A stretch of 64,000 nucleotides of DNA, from assembly GCA_023250155.1 (NCBI GenBank), contig JAHFBG010000001.1:249131-313130 (forward strand). Direction: 5' to 3'. Position numbers and translations under genes: made by a program. Positions within the stretch are counted from its first letter, which is position 1, and each line of letters begins with the position of its first letter. The notes beneath the pieces are model-generated. The model made no database searches. It saw nothing but the letters and a program-made list of their open reading frames with translations, and was not told the origin of the DNA. Positions 51,653 through 61,501 of this stretch are shown piece by piece. The stretch comes from Candidatus Melainabacteria bacterium (GTDB lineage: Bacteria > Cyanobacteriota > Vampirovibrionia > 2-02-FULL-35-15).

Positions 51653-53914
51653 ATGGGATTAATTGTAGCTAACGATCCAATCTTAAGTTCTTATGTAGCA
51701 GGCCAAATTTATCTACCTGATTATTTGGGTGGGAGAAGCACATCATCTGATACTGAAAGCCAGGATGCATTAGTAAAAAAACTAATGAAAAAAAGTGGTG
51801 GTATGCTCGGTACTGGAGATAATGGAATATTTCAGGAAGCTGCATCCAGAGGGGTTTTAAGATTAAACTGGCTTCAAAAAGCTTTTAATAACAAATTAGA
51901 TCCTGAGGCTCAAAAAAAAATTACTGCATATACTAAGCTTATCTCTGATGGACTAAGATTCAGTAACACTGTAGTAGATGATTGGCTTAAAGGGTATGGA
52001 TCAACACTTACTGATATTGCACCAAGTTTAAAAAAAGAAGCTGAGTACAATTTAGCTAGATGGAGTCTTTCAGATAGTGTTGCTCTTACAAGACTACAAA
52101 ATCCAGACTGTGACGTAAAAGAATGGATGAACAATTTAAATCTTAAGTTTGAAAACTTAAATAAAGCACTAGTAAATCCTTTTCAGATTGATGAAGATAT
52201 ATATATCAAACCAGAACTCCTTGAGAGAATGAAAGACTTAGGTCTTTTTAAACTAAAGATTTCAGAGCAATTTGGAGGACTAGGATTAGATCAAAGAGAA
52301 TATGATAAGGTAATTCGTACTCTTATTCATACTTGTTCTGGTACGCTTGCAGGTGTAATTAGTGCACATAGTACACTTGGTTCAAAACCATTTGAATATT
52401 ATGGAGATACTCAACAAAAACACTATCATCTTCCTAGAGTAGCGAAAGGTGAAGGACTAGTTGCATTTGGTCTTACTGAAAGGGTTTCTGGTACAGATGC
52501 TATAAACAATGCAGCTACCATAGCTAAGCTTTCACCTGATGGAAAAAAATATGTTTTCAATGGCTCAAAAGTTTATATAACAAATGTTCATAGATCAAAT
52601 CTACTGCTTATATTTGCAAAGGTAGACGATGGTGGACCAGAATTAAAACCTACAGTCTTTATAAAAGAACTACCGTTTAAGCTAACTGATACACAAGAAG
52701 AACTTGATGCTAAAAGACAAGAGCTAAAAAAAGAAGGGCTATATATTTCTAAACCATTAGAACTAAGTGGGATTAGAGGAAGTAACCAGGCATATATAGA
52801 GTTTGATAAATTTGAGCTTCCTCTTGTAAATGAAAAGGGTGTAAGCAATTTACTTGGTGAGGTTGGTGAAGGTACAAAGGTCATCTTCAATAGTCTTAAT
52901 GCAGGGCGTGCAGGCTTCGGATCATTTTGTGCTGAAGCTGCAAAAATGGCTTTCAATCTGTCTTTAATTGAAGCTATTCAAAGAAGACGGTTTGATGAGC
53001 ATGGCGGAAGGCTAGCTGACTTACCACAAATTAAAAGATATATTGCAGAGATGGCAATTAGAACTGAAGCACTAGATGCAGCAGTTGAACTGACTACAAA
53101 TCTTATAGATACTTTTCCGCATATGAATATCATTGCAGAGTGTGCTGCTATTAAAGCACTATCTACAGAAGAAGCATGGAAAGTAGCACAAACAGCAGCA
53201 AGAACATTTGGTGGACAAAGTCTTATGAAAGGCTATCCAATTGAACTTATAATGCGTGACATGTGGGTTCCATTAATTGTAGAAGGGGTCAATGAAGCAC
53301 TAAAGCAGCACCTGGTAGGTGTAAGTGCAAAACCAGCTATGAAAGCAGGTATAAATCCCATTGCAATTAGTAAGCTTGGAATAACCAGACTAAAATATGA
53401 GTCAGGTGGTTTAAGCTTAGCTGATACATGGTGGCTACAAAGAAAAACTAAGAGTTTTTCTGCAAGAGTAGCAATGTTTGGATTGTTCAATGGTGCAAAA
53501 ACTGCAATCAAGCAGAAAGAGCTACTTGCATTTGCTGATGAAGCAATTGAAATCTACCAGTCAGCAGCGGTGTTATTGAAACTTCAAGACAAGAATCTTC
53601 CTGAGCATAAAAGACTAGCTCTTGAACAATACATTAAAAATGTAAAGCGAGGAGATGGTACAGCTGAAGGAATGGGATTAAAGAACAATGAAAATTATCC
53701 TGGTCCTGCAATACTTCAGATAGCTAGCAAGCTCAGCCCAATTAAAATAAAGAAAAAAGAACTTTACCCTGATCATGTTGCAAATGCATATATTAAAGCA
53801 GCAGAGAATGATTTGAAAAATGAAAAAGGTCTTGAGGAGTCCATATTTAAATCAGCTGATGGTAAGCCAACAGAACAATTTAAACGATATTCAATTATTG
53901 GTTTAGGAAATTAA
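51653..53914 (+). CDS. fadE: Acyl-CoA dehydrogenase (FadE-type)
   Basis: A 753-residue flavoprotein that opens beta-oxidation by making trans-2-enoyl-CoA. After about 140 unrelated residues, the core begins with N-terminal helices (about 175-250), and the middle beta domain holds FGLTERVSGTDAINNAATIAKLSPDGKKYVFNGSKVYITN (about 272-311). The C-terminal helical domain has QRRRFDEHGGRLADLPQIKRYIAEMAIRTEA and RTFGGQSLMKGYPIELIMRDMWVPLIVEGVNEALKQHLVG, with EG-x-NE supplying the usual catalytic glutamate. An extra 190-residue C-terminal region resembles long FadE proteins. First gene of a fadE-fadN-fadA operon. The electron acceptor ETF is not in the window. Confidence 0.9.
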   Translation: MGLIVANDPILSSYVAGQIYLPDYLGGRSTSSDTESQDALVKKLMKKSGGMLGTGDNGIFQEAASRGVLRLNWLQKAFNNKLDPEAQKKITAYTKLISDGLRFSNTVVDDWLKGYGSTLTDIAPSLKKEAEYNLARWSLSDSVALTRLQNPDCDVKEWMNNLNLKFENLNKALVNPFQIDEDIYIKPELLERMKDLGLFKLKISEQFGGLGLDQREYDKVIRTLIHTCSGTLAGVISAHSTLGSKPFEYYGDTQQKHYHLPRVAKGEGLVAFGLTERVSGTDAINNAATIAKLSPDGKKYVFNGSKVYITNVHRSNLLLIFAKVDDGGPELKPTVFIKELPFKLTDTQEELDAKRQELKKEGLYISKPLELSGIRGSNQAYIEFDKFELPLVNEKGVSNLLGEVGEGTKVIFNSLNAGRAGFGSFCAEAAKMAFNLSLIEAIQRRRFDEHGGRLADLPQIKRYIAEMAIRTEALDAAVELTTNLIDTFPHMNIIAECAAIKALSTEEAWKVAQTAARTFGGQSLMKGYPIELIMRDMWVPLIVEGVNEALKQHLVGVSAKPAMKAGINPIAISKLGITRLKYESGGLSLADTWWLQRKTKSFSARVAMFGLFNGAKTAIKQKELLAFADEAIEIYQSAAVLLKLQDKNLPEHKRLALEQYIKNVKRGDGTAEGMGLKNNENYPGPAILQIASKLSPIKIKKKELYPDHVANAYIKAAENDLKNEKGLEESIFKSADGKPTEQFKRYSIIGLGN

Positions 53915-53940
53915 AAAAAAGAAACAAGGAGAAATAAAAA

Positions 53941-56511
53941 ATGGTTACACCAGTAAGTACTTTTGATGAGCTTTTAAGCAGATTATCTTTATTGAAAGGT
54001 GTTGAAAAGTTTAAACAATTTCAAGGAAAAAACAAAACAATAGTTCTTGGAGCTGCAGGACACATGGGTGAAGGCATTGTAAACTCTACTAGTAGAGCAG
54101 GCTCTGGAGCTATAAGACAAGATTTAGATATTGAAACACTTGAGTCATCCAGAAACAATATAGTCAGAACACAGTCAAAAGCAGTTAAGGTACATAAGCT
54201 TGCAGAAAAACAACAAAAACTTGTTAATAGAGGTGGCTTAATAGGACCTGCAATTGTATTTAATAAAAGAGAACCATTTGCTGACATTGCAAAAGCACAT
54301 AAAGAAGATAGAGAAGCTGCTGAAGAAATAGTACTAGGATTTTTAGATAGTACTATTTCAAATGAAAGAACTAGAAAAGATTATGGAAATGCTACTTTGC
54401 TTATAGAAGTAGGCCCTGAACTTTTAGCTTTTAAACAAAATGCATTTGAGTTTTTTGATCTGGCTTTAAAGAAAGGTTCTGTCCTTGCTTCAAATACTTC
54501 TATATTAGATCTAAACAAAATTGCAGAGAGAGTTGATAGTCCTGAAAATGTAGTAGGATTTCACTTCTTTTCACCTGCAGATAGAAATCCTTTAGTAGAA
54601 ATAATACCTACAGAAAAAACAAGCCCTGAAGTCATAGAAGGTATGAGACAGCTTGCATATGCTATGAACAAACAGCCCATAGTAGTTAAAGAAAGTGTTG
54701 CAAATGTAATTCTTATTGGTATAGTCAATCACTTAGCTAAAATAGCAGATGAAGGAGTTTATTCACCTGAGTTTTTAGATAAAGTATTCTTAGAAACATT
54801 CTATGGAAAACAAATTGGTGTAAAAACTAAAAAAGCACAAGCTCAGTTTGAAGAAGCTCCAAAACTTGGTCTCTTTAAAGATGAAGTTAAAACCTATAAG
54901 AAAATAGAAGAAATAGATGCTCAGATACAAGCAGCTAGTTCTCAAGGATGGAAAGGTGAAAGATTACTTGACAAGCTTTTCACTGATAAGCTAACTCTTT
55001 TAAAAGATGCTAGTGGAAATCTTAATCAAAAAAAATTATATACTTCAATTGTTGACCTTACTTCTCGCTTTGGTGATTTCTTTAAGTCAGCAGCACTTGT
55101 TGGGCAGATAAAAGACAAAGCAGGTGCTCAATTAAAAGTTGTAAATGAATACTTAGGTAAGGTGAAAGTCAATAGAGCTAATCTTATTCATCCTTTTAAA
55201 GTTGAACCTTATACTTTAGTGATAGAAAAGGAGAATTACTCAGGAGTTAAGGATGAAAGGGCAAAAGAAGTAGTTAGTGACAGACTTAAAGCAGCTTATA
55301 TAGGCATTGCTTCAAAGCTAGTTGGTGATGGGCTGGCAAGTATTCATGATATAGAGCTGGCTTGTAAACAAGGATTTAAATGGAATGTAGGACCGTTTGA
55401 ACTAGTTAATCAAATGGGTGTTGAAAAAGCAAACGAGCTTGTTGTACGCTATTGTACGACCGATACGTATAATATAGATAATCATAATCCAGGGAATATA
55501 GCACAGGGTGTACTACCAACTAAAGAAATAACAAATGAAGATCTATCTGGGGTTAAAAGCTATATCCAAGATGGTATTGGATTTGTAGAGCTTGGAAGAT
55601 TACACATTCAAAATCTACAGCAGTTTCAAAACTCACTAAATCCTGAAATGCTTAATAGTATTATAACTAGCATGACTGAATTACAAGATAAAGGTGCAAA
55701 AGCTATAGTTTTTAAGAGTCAAGGTGGTGGTGCATTTAGCTCTGGTGCTGATTTAAATTATGCACAAAGTGTTAAAGATGATCCGGAAAAATTAAAAGAG
55801 TTTGTTAGATTAGGGAAAAAAGCAATGAACTATATTCAGAACTTTGACCTTCCAACACTTGCATTAGTAGATGGTCCTGCAGTAGGTGGTGGTGCTGAGT
55901 TAGCAGCCTCTTGTGACTATAGAATTATGGTGGACGAAGAAAGCTTTATAGCATTTCCAGAAGTAGGACTAGGGCTTATTCCTGAGTGGACAGGAACAGA
56001 AATTCTTCCACGAATTGTTGGAAAAGAACTTGCAAAAGCCATGATCTGTAATGTTAGAAATCCTTTAACAGCACCAAAGCTTACAGCTAAGGATGCAAAA
56101 GAAGTAGGTTTTGCTAATGCAGTAGTAAGTAGAACTGAACTTTATTCTTTCTTAGCTGAGGTAATTAAGGGTAATGTACCTGAGATAGACTTAACTAAGA
56201 AGCCAGAGAAAAAACAAAACTTTGATAAGAGTAACTATTCAGACAATATAAAGAAAAAGTTTAGTTTAGTAAATGGATTTCAACACATAGGATATCTCCC
56301 TACTACTAAAAAGAGCATGGCAAAAGAAGCTGCAAGGTTTATAGACAACTCACATGATCCTGAGTATGAAAAGAAACACTCTGAAGAATGGTATATGGAA
56401 AAGGTAAGAGCTTCTTTCACCAGAATAAACAAATGGCAAATCCAGCCTCTTGTTTGGCTGGCTCAGTCAAAGAGATTTGCACCGCTATTAGAAAAGTTTG
56501 GGATTTTATAA
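53941..56511 (+). CDS. fadN: Bifunctional 3-hydroxyacyl-CoA dehydrogenase / enoyl-CoA hydratase (FadN-like)
   Basis: An 856-residue fusion with the dehydrogenase first and hydratase second, the order of Bacillus FadN, reversed from E. coli FadB. The Rossmann domain starts at TIVLGAAGHMGEGIV (about 36-50) and includes SNTSILDLNKIA and VVGFHFFSPADRNPLVEI. Two 3HCDH C-terminal domains follow. The enoyl-CoA hydratase part (about 545-740) has GGGAELAASCDYRI and FPEVGLGLIPEWTG with both catalytic glutamates. An inserted charged helical stretch lies about 300-430. GHMGEG replaces the usual G-x-MG-x-G/A with minor change. It starts 26 bp after fadE with AAGGAG. Confidence 0.92.
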   Translation: MVTPVSTFDELLSRLSLLKGVEKFKQFQGKNKTIVLGAAGHMGEGIVNSTSRAGSGAIRQDLDIETLESSRNNIVRTQSKAVKVHKLAEKQQKLVNRGGLIGPAIVFNKREPFADIAKAHKEDREAAEEIVLGFLDSTISNERTRKDYGNATLLIEVGPELLAFKQNAFEFFDLALKKGSVLASNTSILDLNKIAERVDSPENVVGFHFFSPADRNPLVEIIPTEKTSPEVIEGMRQLAYAMNKQPIVVKESVANVILIGIVNHLAKIADEGVYSPEFLDKVFLETFYGKQIGVKTKKAQAQFEEAPKLGLFKDEVKTYKKIEEIDAQIQAASSQGWKGERLLDKLFTDKLTLLKDASGNLNQKKLYTSIVDLTSRFGDFFKSAALVGQIKDKAGAQLKVVNEYLGKVKVNRANLIHPFKVEPYTLVIEKENYSGVKDERAKEVVSDRLKAAYIGIASKLVGDGLASIHDIELACKQGFKWNVGPFELVNQMGVEKANELVVRYCTTDTYNIDNHNPGNIAQGVLPTKEITNEDLSGVKSYIQDGIGFVELGRLHIQNLQQFQNSLNPEMLNSIITSMTELQDKGAKAIVFKSQGGGAFSSGADLNYAQSVKDDPEKLKEFVRLGKKAMNYIQNFDLPTLALVDGPAVGGGAELAASCDYRIMVDEESFIAFPEVGLGLIPEWTGTEILPRIVGKELAKAMICNVRNPLTAPKLTAKDAKEVGFANAVVSRTELYSFLAEVIKGNVPEIDLTKKPEKKQNFDKSNYSDNIKKKFSLVNGFQHIGYLPTTKKSMAKEAARFIDNSHDPEYEKKHSEEWYMEKVRASFTRINKWQIQPLVWLAQSKRFAPLLEKFGIL

Positions 56512-56539
56512 GGCTTATAAGTTATAAGGAGTAAATAAC

Positions 56540-57781
56540 ATGTCAGAATCAATCAGACCAGTTTATATAGTAGATGCTGTAAGAACACCGCAGACAAATA
56601 AATCAAAACCTGCTAAAGCGTTTTATATGCCATGGACTAAAAAAGTAGGTAAATTAGCAAATGTTCACCCTGTAGATCTTGGTGTCACTGTAGTAGATGC
56701 ACTTGCTCTAAGAGCTGGATTAAAAGACAGAAGAGCAATAGACGAAGTATCATTTGGCTGTGCTACTCCAACAGGAAAACAAGGTTTTAATGTTGGGAAA
56801 AATATTGCTAAGATTGCACTTCATCCTGAAGTACCAGCTGATACAGTTCAATATTTATGTGGTTCATCTCTAATGGCTATAAGAAAACTTGCTTCACTAA
56901 TATCGAATGGTGAAATTGATCTTGCAATAGCTGGTGGGGTGGAATCCATGTCACCAGAAGGTGTAGGGATGGGTTCTGATTGTTTACCTCCACCTACTAG
57001 TTTAAGAAATATGTTGAGTGTAATGAGAATGGGTCCAAAGGTTGTAAAAACTACAATGCATAAAGAAGCTCAAATCACTCATATGCCAGTTTCTGCAGGA
57101 CTAATAGCTGATGCATATGGTTATACTAAGCGCGAACTCAACCAATTCACCATAGACTCACATCAAAAAGCTCTTAATGCACAAAAGACAGGAAAGTTTG
57201 CAAGTGAAATAATACCTGTAGAAACAGGCAAAGGCAGAGTAGTAGATATGGATGATGGAATAAGAGTATCTGATCATGCTGCTCTTGAAAGACTGCCAAG
57301 TAAATGGGGTGTTGTAACAGCAGCACATGCAAGCTTAGAATCAGATGGTGCATCTGCAATTTTATTAGCTAGTGAAGATGCACTTGATAAGTATAATTTA
57401 GAACCAAGGGCAAAAATTATAGCAACAGCTGTTTCAGCCAAAGTAAAAGGTGGAGAAAAACTCCAGCTCACAGCTACAATTGATGCAATAGAAAAAGTCT
57501 TAAAAAAGGCAGGTTTGAATATAAATGATATTGATCTTTTTGAAATAAATGAAGCATTTGCACCTGTAGTATTAGCAACAGTTCAAGATACAGGAATCCC
57601 ACTTTCTAAGACAAATGTAAATGGAGGAGCACTTGCTTTAGGTCATCCTCTTGGTGCTAGTGGTGCAAGACTTGCTACCACTTTACTTCATGCACTTGAA
57701 GATAGAAATCTGAAACGTGGATTAGAAGTACTTTGTGTAGGTGGTGGTCAAGCCATTGCAACGATTTATGAAATAGTATAA
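56540..57781 (+). CDS. fadA: Acetyl-CoA acyltransferase (thiolase)
   Basis: A 413-residue thiolase, the last step of beta-oxidation. The nucleophile is the cysteine in VQYLCGSSLMAIRKLA (about 107), NEAFAPV (near 338) and the His of GGALALGHPLGASGARLATTLLHAL (near 362-386) form the active site, and the second cysteine is in VLCVGGGQAIATIYE (near 397). Two motifs vary slightly: LCGSSL where family members usually have NRxCxSG, and GGGQA for GGGxG. It starts 28 bp after fadN with AAGGAG, in the same operon. Confidence 0.92.
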   Translation: MSESIRPVYIVDAVRTPQTNKSKPAKAFYMPWTKKVGKLANVHPVDLGVTVVDALALRAGLKDRRAIDEVSFGCATPTGKQGFNVGKNIAKIALHPEVPADTVQYLCGSSLMAIRKLASLISNGEIDLAIAGGVESMSPEGVGMGSDCLPPPTSLRNMLSVMRMGPKVVKTTMHKEAQITHMPVSAGLIADAYGYTKRELNQFTIDSHQKALNAQKTGKFASEIIPVETGKGRVVDMDDGIRVSDHAALERLPSKWGVVTAAHASLESDGASAILLASEDALDKYNLEPRAKIIATAVSAKVKGGEKLQLTATIDAIEKVLKKAGLNINDIDLFEINEAFAPVVLATVQDTGIPLSKTNVNGGALALGHPLGASGARLATTLLHALEDRNLKRGLEVLCVGGGQAIATIYEIV

Positions 57782-57890
57782 GAAGTACTCTGTTAATAAC
57801 TTTTTTCTTTAATTGTTTTCAAGTTAAGTCTTAGCATGATATATTTAAAAACTGCGGGATATTGAACGTGATTTTTAAGGCTTTCAACTT

Positions 57891-59114
57891 ATGACTAAAA
57901 CTAAAAACAATTATTTACTCCTTTTAATCTCTTTAGCATTTGCATACTTTGCTTTTGGTGCTATTACAAATGTAGCTGGTGCTATAGTACCTAAGATAAA
58001 AGATACATATCATGTAAGTGGCTCTGCATCCAGCTTTTTAGCAAGTGTATTTTTTATAGCTTACGGCTTAATGTCAGTACCATTTGGAATATTAATAAAT
58101 AAAAAAGGTACAAAGTTTACTTTATTACTTGGATCTCTTATAACTACAATTGGAGTTTTAATGTTTGCAGCTATACCAGGATACTTTGCAAATATGGCTA
58201 GTATGTTTATTTGTGGGGTTGGAATTACAGGTATACAAGTAGCTGCAAATCCACTTGTTAAGCAAATCAGCAATCCTGAAAAATACTCTCGTAATCTAAC
58301 CTTATTTATGGTTTTATTTGGTGTTGGATCTACGCTTGCACCTTATGTCGTAACTTTCATAAAAAATCGTGGACTTGAATGGAATTATGCATATTGGCTT
58401 TTTTCTATCGTTTCTTTAATTATGCTTATAAGTTTGGCTGTTCCTAAGTATCCAGAAGAAAAGAAAGAAGATACAAAAGAAGAAAAGGGAGAAGGAAACT
58501 TTACTACAATACTAAAAGATCCCTTAATGATTTTGTTTACACTTGCTATTTTCCTATATGTAGGTGTTGAGGTAGGTGTAGCTAATAACATTGCATTATT
58601 TTTGGAAGATACTCATAAGATTTCAAATATTTTAGGAGATAGTGCTGAAGCTGCTAAAAATGCAGCTATTGGAAATTATTGGTTTGGATTACTTCTTGGA
58701 AGGTTAATTGGCGGTCTGATTTTAGATAAACTACCTACTCAAAAAGCAATTCAAATTTTTATAACCGGGGCTGCAATTTCTTTGGCAGCTGCAATTTTTT
58801 GTCCTAATTTAAATGTATCTTTATGGTCATTTCCTTTTGTAGGATTTTTTATTTCAATTATGTTTCCCTCCATTTATGGTTTAGCTATGAACTCCTATGA
58901 CAAAAAATACTCAGGAATCATTTCAGGTATACTTTGTACAGCCATAATTGGTGGGGCTATTGTAGGACCAGTCATTTCAAAAATTGCTGAAGTTACAGGC
59001 TCAATTGCTGAGCCTAATTGGCATAGAGGTATGATAGTAGCTTTTATTTGTTATGCATATATTTTTACAGTGGGAATTTGGGCAAAGTCAGAGAAACAAA
59101 AATCAGAGAGCTAG
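57891..59114 (+). CDS. MFS transporter, FucP/sugar type
   Basis: A 407-residue permease with 12 predicted spans, of the major facilitator superfamily. The layout FGAITNVAGAIVPKIKDTYHVSGSASSFLASVFFIAYGLMSVPFGILINKKGTK (about 22-76) and NPLVKQISNPEKYSRNLTLFMVLFGVGSTLAPY (about 122-154) resembles the fucose/glucose-galactose permease group. It lacks a strong Shine-Dalgarno sequence. It follows fadA by 109 bp and may be separately transcribed. Substrate inferred only as a sugar or small organic molecule. The stop is 4 bp before the hairpin element. Confidence 0.82.
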   Translation: MTKTKNNYLLLLISLAFAYFAFGAITNVAGAIVPKIKDTYHVSGSASSFLASVFFIAYGLMSVPFGILINKKGTKFTLLLGSLITTIGVLMFAAIPGYFANMASMFICGVGITGIQVAANPLVKQISNPEKYSRNLTLFMVLFGVGSTLAPYVVTFIKNRGLEWNYAYWLFSIVSLIMLISLAVPKYPEEKKEDTKEEKGEGNFTTILKDPLMILFTLAIFLYVGVEVGVANNIALFLEDTHKISNILGDSAEAAKNAAIGNYWFGLLLGRLIGGLILDKLPTQKAIQIFITGAAISLAAAIFCPNLNVSLWSFPFVGFFISIMFPSIYGLAMNSYDKKYSGIISGILCTAIIGGAIVGPVISKIAEVTGSIAEPNWHRGMIVAFICYAYIFTVGIWAKSEKQKSES

Positions 59115-59118
59115 ATTG

Positions 59119-59255
59119 ATGCCAATCTGCACAGTGAAGCTTACTATTTTCCGCGCCCAGCAGACAGTTTTGCGCTTTGTGAGCTGTGTGAGCAAAAGCA
59201 AAACTTTGTCTGCGGAAAGGCAGGAAAATAGAAGGTTATTTCAGCAGATTGGCAT
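59119..59255. mobile_element. Palindromic miniature element (MITE-like)
   Basis: Perfect 12-bp terminal inverted repeats ATGCCAATCTGC (59119-59130) and GCAGATTGGCAT (59244-59255) enclose a 137-bp near-palindrome. Inner arms CTATTTTCC / GGAAAATAG and AGACAGTTTTGC / GCAAAACTTTGTCT pair as well, leaving a short loop near 59180-59195. It is richer in G+C than its surroundings. It lies between the MFS gene and the body of a secreted protein whose frame runs through it. Confidence 0.78.
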
Positions 59256-59757
59256 TAGTCTTTTAATTATTATTATAATTACATTAATACCACTGCAAGT
59301 ATTTGCTACCTTAGATAATGATATTAATCAAAACAAAAAACAATTTGGGAATGAATTAAGTTCACGCCAATATTCAGATGATAAAAAAAGCTTTATAGGG
59401 AAAAAGATTTATCAATTACCTCTCTTTGGGTGGCAAGTAGAAGCTATTTATAAAGATGGAAAATCCTTCTCTGAAACTGCAAGACCAAAAGGAAATAGAG
59501 TTAAAAAAAATATGATTACTGAACAAGAAGCAAATGTAATTTCAGATATGTTATATCCTAAAAAAAATCGTGGACCATATAGAAAACAAATCAAAAACGC
59601 TCATTTTCTAAGTCATTTTTTTGAATATGGTGTTGTAAGCTATGAAATGCAACTAGATAATAAAAGGAAAAAACACCTTGGTGTAATTGGTGTAAGAACT
59701 ATTCTATATAGCAATGGTGATACCTTTAAAAAGATAAAAGTGAATGCCTATCAATAA
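59119..59757 (+). CDS. Secreted hypothetical protein whose N terminus is encoded by a palindromic element
   Basis: The open frame extends from 59053 but the best starts are ATG 59119 or GTG 59188 (VSKSKTL), both inside the MITE-like element; no ATG follows until deep in the mature protein. A signal-peptide core (ISLLIIIIITLIPLQVFA) comes right after the element. The mature domain of about 155 residues is basic and unrecognised (GKKIYQLPLFGWQVEAIYKDGKSFSETARPKGN; GVVSYEMQLDNKRKKHLGVIGVRTILYSNGDTFKKIKVNAY). It is probably exported. The element seems to have supplied a new start and n-region. Exact start uncertain. Confidence 0.6.
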   Translation: MPICTVKLTIFRAQQTVLRFVSCVSKSKTLSAERQENRRLFQQIGISLLIIIIITLIPLQVFATLDNDINQNKKQFGNELSSRQYSDDKKSFIGKKIYQLPLFGWQVEAIYKDGKSFSETARPKGNRVKKNMITEQEANVISDMLYPKKNRGPYRKQIKNAHFLSHFFEYGVVSYEMQLDNKRKKHLGVIGVRTILYSNGDTFKKIKVNAYQ

Positions 59758-59758
59758 T

Positions 59759-60805
59759 TCAGCTATCCTCAGGGAGATAACCTTTTAATTTTCCGCTACG
59801 AACAGGATGTCTTAATTTTCTAAGTGCTTTAAACTCAATTTGCTTCACACGTTCACGTGGCATTTGAAAAAGCCTGCTTATTTCATCTAAAGATCTTTGT
59901 TGTCCATCTTCTAGCCCAAATCTCAAATTAATTAAATGTCTTTCTCTTTCATTAAGTTCTTCCATTGCTTTATTTAAGTCATGTCTAAGAAATTCATTTG
60001 AAACATAATTATCTGGTTGAGAAATAGAGCTATCCTCTATAAAATCACCGAGCTTTGTGTCTTCTTCTTTTCCCATGGGTGTTTCTAATGAAACGGGGTC
60101 TTTAATAGCTTTTAAAATCTCATCTAGTCTATCTTTTGAAATCTTCATGGCACTAGCTAACTCGTCTTCAGTAGGAGTTCTCTGTAATGTGGCTGCTAAG
60201 CTATTGCTAATTTTTTGAAGCCTGTAAAAATGTTCTACCATATGAACAGGAACACGAATGGTGTGAGCCTTATCAGAGATTGCTCGTGTAATGGCCTGTT
60301 TTATCCACCATGTGGCATAAGTAGAAAACTTAAAGCCCCTATCACCATCAAATCTTGCTGCTGCTTTCATTAATCCAATATTTCCTTCTTGAATTAAATC
60401 AAGTAAATTTAATCCTCTTCCTAAATATCTTTTTGCTATTGAGACAACTAGTCTTAAGTTTGCTTGAATCAATTTTCTTTTTGCAGCTTCTGCATCTGTA
60501 GAATTGTTTCTAATTGCTTTTGCAAGTTCAAGTTCTTCAAGTGGTTTTAATAAGGATACTTTACCAATTTCTTTTAAATATAATTTTACAGAATCATCTA
60601 TTGGTGCATTTATATTGCTAAAAATATCATCATTGTATGATGTAACTTCTGTTAGTGGAATATTTTGTTCCTGAACTGTTTGTAAATTTTCTTCTTTCAT
60701 AATACTAGAAAGCTCTGAATGCCCCTCTGAATCATTTTCATTATCTACCCCTGCAAGGAAACTAACTCTAGAAGTATCTTTAGAATTATTAGATAGCTTA
60801 CTCAT
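59759..60805 (-). CDS. rpoD: RNA polymerase sigma factor, RpoD/SigA type
   Basis: A 348-residue sigma-70 factor. Region 1.2 ([27 protein letters not shown], about 72-98) leads to region 2 with [41 protein letters not shown] (about 140-180), region 3 and region 4 with a helix-turn-helix ([31 protein letters not shown], about 307-337). The short N terminus lacks region 1.1, as in cyanobacterial group 1/2 factors. AAGGGGT precedes the ATG. It may be the main sigma or a close paralogue; only one is seen here. It converges with the secreted-protein gene at 1 bp. Confidence 0.9.
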   Translation of the reverse strand: MSKLSNNSKDTSRVSFLAGVDNENDSEGHSELSSIMKEENLQTVQEQNIPLTEVTSYNDDIFSNINAPIDDSVKLYLKEIGKVSLLKPLEELELAKAIRNNSTDAEAAKRKLIQANLRLVVSIAKRYLGRGLNLLDLIQEGNIGLMKAAARFDGDRGFKFSTYATWWIKQAITRAISDKAHTIRVPVHMVEHFYRLQKISNSLAATLQRTPTEDELASAMKISKDRLDEILKAIKDPVSLETPMGKEEDTKLGDFIEDSSISQPDNYVSNEFLRHDLNKAMEELNERERHLINLRFGLEDGQQRSLDEISRLFQMPRERVKQIEFKALRKLRHPVRSGKLKGYLPEDS

Positions 60806-61143
60806 GTTTTACCCCTTAATATAAAAAAAATCACCCTTAAGTAACCCTAGCCTTGCTAATCTATATAAACGCATGAGTATTAGCATTTGGTTAAGTGTTT
60901 TTAGTGAATGTTCATTTAATAGATCAGCTAAATGGATGAGATTGACTATAAAGCCTAGGTAATCAGTAGAATGGGCACATTTTTAAACTGTTATATTTCT
61001 TTTATAAAAAAAGAGCATATAAAAATTTCATAAAGAAAAAAAATAAATTTAACTCAACTTTAATTAGACTGGGATAAATGTCCTGTCCTCATAGCTATTA
61101 CAATAGCCCTTGATTCCTATGTTATATAGTAGAATATTTCATT
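60806..61143. other. Divergent intergenic region between rpoD and the 118-residue gene
   Basis: This 338-bp gap is very AT-rich and holds no gene that I can support. Leftward it carries the rpoD leader with its ribosome binding site. Rightward, TATAGT (61125-61130) and TAGAAT (61130-61135) lie just before ATG 61144. I see no clear HLR1-type RpaB site, terminator or repeat in it. Confidence 0.5.
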
Positions 61144-61500
61144 ATGCGTAAAGCTATTTTCTCAAATAAAAAATATATACTTAGTTCTGGCCGTGAAATT
61201 GATTTAAGTGCTGAACACATAGGTGATAAAGTAATTATTTCAGCCATGTTAAATTATCTGGATCCTGTTCAAGAGGTTGGACATGCTGCATTAATTAGGA
61301 TAGAAAGCAATCAAATAATTTCTTTTGAAGCTATTAGCTCGAAAAAAGTACATGATGAAGATTTAAAAGAATTATTAAAACCAATTGATGGATTGAATGG
61401 TACTGAAAGTCTATTAAAGATTTTTGAGTTGAATGAATTAATAAGTGTTATGCAACAGTTCTTACAAAAGATTGATAAAGAATTAATGGCAAAGAAATAA
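61144..61500 (+). CDS. Hypothetical protein, 118 residues
   Basis: A 118-residue alpha/beta protein, unrecognised. A beta-rich N-terminal half (AIFSNKKYILSSGREIDLSAEHIGDKVIISAMLNYLDPVQEVGHAALIRIESNQIISFEAIS) leads to a helical half ending in lysines. TAGAAT lies 8 bp before the ATG with no Shine-Dalgarno sequence. The protein is compact, with no signal peptide. It ends just before a perfect palindrome that probably terminates it and pyrK. Confidence 0.55.
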   Translation: MRKAIFSNKKYILSSGREIDLSAEHIGDKVIISAMLNYLDPVQEVGHAALIRIESNQIISFEAISSKKVHDEDLKELLKPIDGLNGTESLLKIFELNELISVMQQFLQKIDKELMAKK

Positions 61501-61501
61501 T

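Noticed and set aside
60880..60970. 29-codon frame starting at an ATG in the rpoD-61144 gap
   Set aside because: No ribosome binding site, no hydrophobic or conserved-looking pattern; probably chance.
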